NCBI GenBank assembly: GCA_030550695.1 | Contig: JAUQOX010000172.1 | Location: 1 to 6,211, forward strand | Reading direction: 5' to 3' | DNA from: Gemmatimonadota bacterium | GTDB lineage: Bacteria; Gemmatimonadota; Gemmatimonadetes; Longimicrobiales; Gaopeijiaceae | DNA: 6,211 bases | In this document: positions 5,133-6,211 of the stretch, piece by piece | How positions within the stretch are numbered: the stretch's first letter is position 1 | Layout: each line of letters opens with the position of its first letter | Notes under the pieces: generated by a model | Database searches by the model: none | What the model was told of the DNA's origin: nothing | What the model saw: the letters and a program-made list of their open reading frames with translations, nothing else | Made by a program: the position numbers and the translations under genes

Positions 5133-6211
5133 TCAGGATGGCGGAGGGCTTTCTCCCCCCTTCTGGAGAGGGGAAAAGGCCCTCCGGCCTTTCTTCCTCC
5201 AGAACCGGTAGGCGGGAAGCCCCAAGGCGATGAGCCCCAGCCCCGCCAGGGCGTTCAGGGGCTCATGGACCAGGGTGTTCAAGGAGATGGCCAGGGCCGC
5301 CAGCACGAAGAGGGCCGGGGCCACGGGGTAGGCGGTGGTGCGGTAGGGGCGGGGGAGGGTGGGGTGCTTCTTCCGCAGTACGAACACGGCGGCGACGGTC
5401 AGGCCGAAGAAGATCCACTGGCCGAAGATCACGTAGGTGAAGAGCTGTTCGAAGGTTCCCGACAGGCTCAGGAGGAGGGCCCACGCCCCCATGGCCACGA
5501 TGGAGATGTGGGGGGTGCGGAAGCGGGGATGCACCTGGGCCACCTTCCGGAAGAAAAGTCCGTCCTGGGCCATGGCGAAATAGACCCGGGGGGAGGTGAG
5601 GAGAACCTGATTGGCGGCTCCTACGATGGAGAAAAGGATGGCTACCCCGATGAGGGAAGCTCCCACAGGGCCCACCACCAGGCTCATGACGTCGGCGGCG
5701 ATCCGGTCGGAGCGGGCGATGGCGTCGGTGGGGAGCACCCACAGGTAGGCCAGGTTCGTGGAGCCGTAGATGGCCAGGATGGCGAGCGCCCCCAGGAGCA
5801 GCCCCCAGGGTAGGTTGCGGCCCGGGTTCTTGGTTTCCCCGGCGCTGTAGGAGGCGCTTTCCCAACCTTTGTAGGCCCATAGCACCGCCACCAGAGCCAC
5901 CCCGAAACGCCCCGCCAGATCCCAAGACCAGGCCTCCGGCGCCGGACTGGTGAAGTGCGAAGGCGTTCCCTCCCCCAGCAGGAACACTGCGGCACAGATC
6001 CCCACCAGAGCCCCGAACTTGAGCACGGTGAGGGCATTTTGGACGTTGGCGCCCCACCGGACCCCCACGTAGTTCACAGCCACCAGGCCTGCCACCACGA
6101 GGGCCGCCACCACCTTGCCGCCGGCGGGCGACAGGGGCACGAAGAGGGGGAGATACTTCGTGGCGAAGGCCACGGCCAAGGTGGCGATGGCCCCCGAGTC
6201 CACCACCAGGA
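5133..6211 (-). CDS. APC-family amino-acid permease, N-terminus outside window
   Basis: The minus-strand frame runs off the right edge and stops at TGA (5135-5133). About 358 residues are visible. Numbering from the GTG at 6206, motifs are VDSGAIATLAVAFA (2-15), the end of a helix that resembles TM3 of APC carriers; the loop and helix NALTVLKFGALVGI (57-70); GWESASYSAGETKNPGRNLP (114-133), a hallmark of the APC superfamily; and PRVYFAMAQDGLFF (206-219) followed by HPRFRTP, as in LAT-type transporters. Several further hydrophobic helices follow up to residue 334. The GTG at 6206 is not the real start: the first helices of a roughly 450-residue carrier are missing, so about 90-100 residues lie beyond the edge. 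It should transport an amino acid across the inner membrane, with unknown substrate and mode. It converges on the C69 gene. The last 17 residues (341-357) are a hydrophilic tail made largely by a palindromic element. Confidence 0.88.
   Translation of the reverse strand, partial: LVVDSGAIATLAVAFATKYLPLFVPLSPAGGKVVAALVVAGLVAVNYVGVRWGANVQNALTVLKFGALVGICAAVFLLGEGTPSHFTSPAPEAWSWDLAGRFGVALVAVLWAYKGWESASYSAGETKNPGRNLPWGLLLGALAILAIYGSTNLAYLWVLPTDAIARSDRIAADVMSLVVGPVGASLIGVAILFSIVGAANQVLLTSPRVYFAMAQDGLFFRKVAQVHPRFRTPHISIVAMGAWALLLSLSGTFEQLFTYVIFGQWIFFGLTVAAVFVLRKKHPTLPRPYRTTAYPVAPALFVLAALAISLNTLVHEPLNALAGLGLIALGLPAYRFWRKKGRRAFSPLQKGGESPPPS
5142..5186. repeat. 45-bp palindromic element within the end of the APC gene
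   Basis: The 17-nt arm at 5142-5158 (CGGAGGGCTTTCTCCCC) pairs with 5170-5186 (GGGGAAAAGGCCCTCCG) with one mismatch and one G-T pair, around an 11-nt loop. In the minus-strand gene it corresponds exactly to codons 341-355, reading RRAFSPLQKGGESPP, a low-complexity tail ending two residues before the stop. Proline/glycine/lysine tails of the SPLxKGG kind are typical of dispersed gene-end palindromes in many genomes, so this may be one copy of a repeat family. A terminator role is less likely, as the stem lies ahead of the stop codon and has no T-run. Confidence 0.6.
5161..5204. repeat. Second, overlapping inverted repeat in the APC 3' end
   Basis: TTCTGGAG (5161-5168) matches CTCCAGAA (5197-5204) as an exact inverse. 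The inner ends AAAGGCC (5175-5181) and GGCCTTT (5186-5192) are also exact inverses around a 4-nt loop; the middle pairs imperfectly. It shares its arm with the 5142-5186 palindrome, so the two stems cannot form together. Confidence 0.45.

Noticed and set aside
4995..5813. Plus-strand open frame of 272 codons running into the APC gene
   Set aside because: The product is Gly/Glu/Gln/His-rich filler antisense to well-conserved APC motifs.

Overview
This GC-rich window has no visible rRNA, tRNA, CRISPR array or insertion sequence. It is ordinary bacterial chromosome devoted to handling peptides and amino acids. The gene content suggests an amino-acid-fermenting anaerobe, most likely of the Synergistota. 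The grounds are a DUF6305-type protein next to a TRAP-like permease, a secreted C69 dipeptidase and an APC amino-acid permease in GC-rich DNA. This assignment comes from family knowledge and was not tested by any search.

Layout: (1) 1-434, plus strand, 3' part of a DUF6305-type protein. (2) 435-525, a gap with two inverted repeats. (3) 526-1818, plus strand, a 430-aa polytopic transporter of the TRAP large-permease/IT superfamily type. (4) 1832-1996, plus strand, a 54-aa two-helix membrane protein with a strong Shine-Dalgarno site. (5) 2007-3218, plus strand, an M14-like zinc amidohydrolase (succinylglutamate desuccinylase/aspartoacylase type) with an N-terminal hydrophobic segment. (6) 3219-3324, a short gap bridged by a doubtful 37-codon frame. 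(7) 3325-5046, plus strand, a secreted C69 dipeptidase starting at GTG. (8) 5047-5132, a convergent gap with a strong GC hairpin. (9) 5133-6211, minus strand, an APC amino-acid permease cut off at its N-terminus by the window edge; its last codons are formed by a palindromic element.

The transporter, the 54-aa protein and the M14-like enzyme are almost certainly one transcription unit, with gaps of 13 and 10 nt. The C69 dipeptidase follows 106 nt later and may be co-transcribed. The DUF6305 gene lies 91 nt upstream and may share the transcript. Inferred job: two exported hydrolases act on peptides or N-acyl amino acids outside the cytoplasmic membrane, and the permease plus its small partner import a released acid. 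The APC permease is convergent and separately transcribed, but fits the same amino-acid theme. The most notable points are the unlisted 54-aa protein, the extracytoplasmic M14-like enzyme with an enlarged region between its zinc ligands, the cysteine-rich stretch before the presumed C69 nucleophile, and the palindrome at the end of the APC gene.
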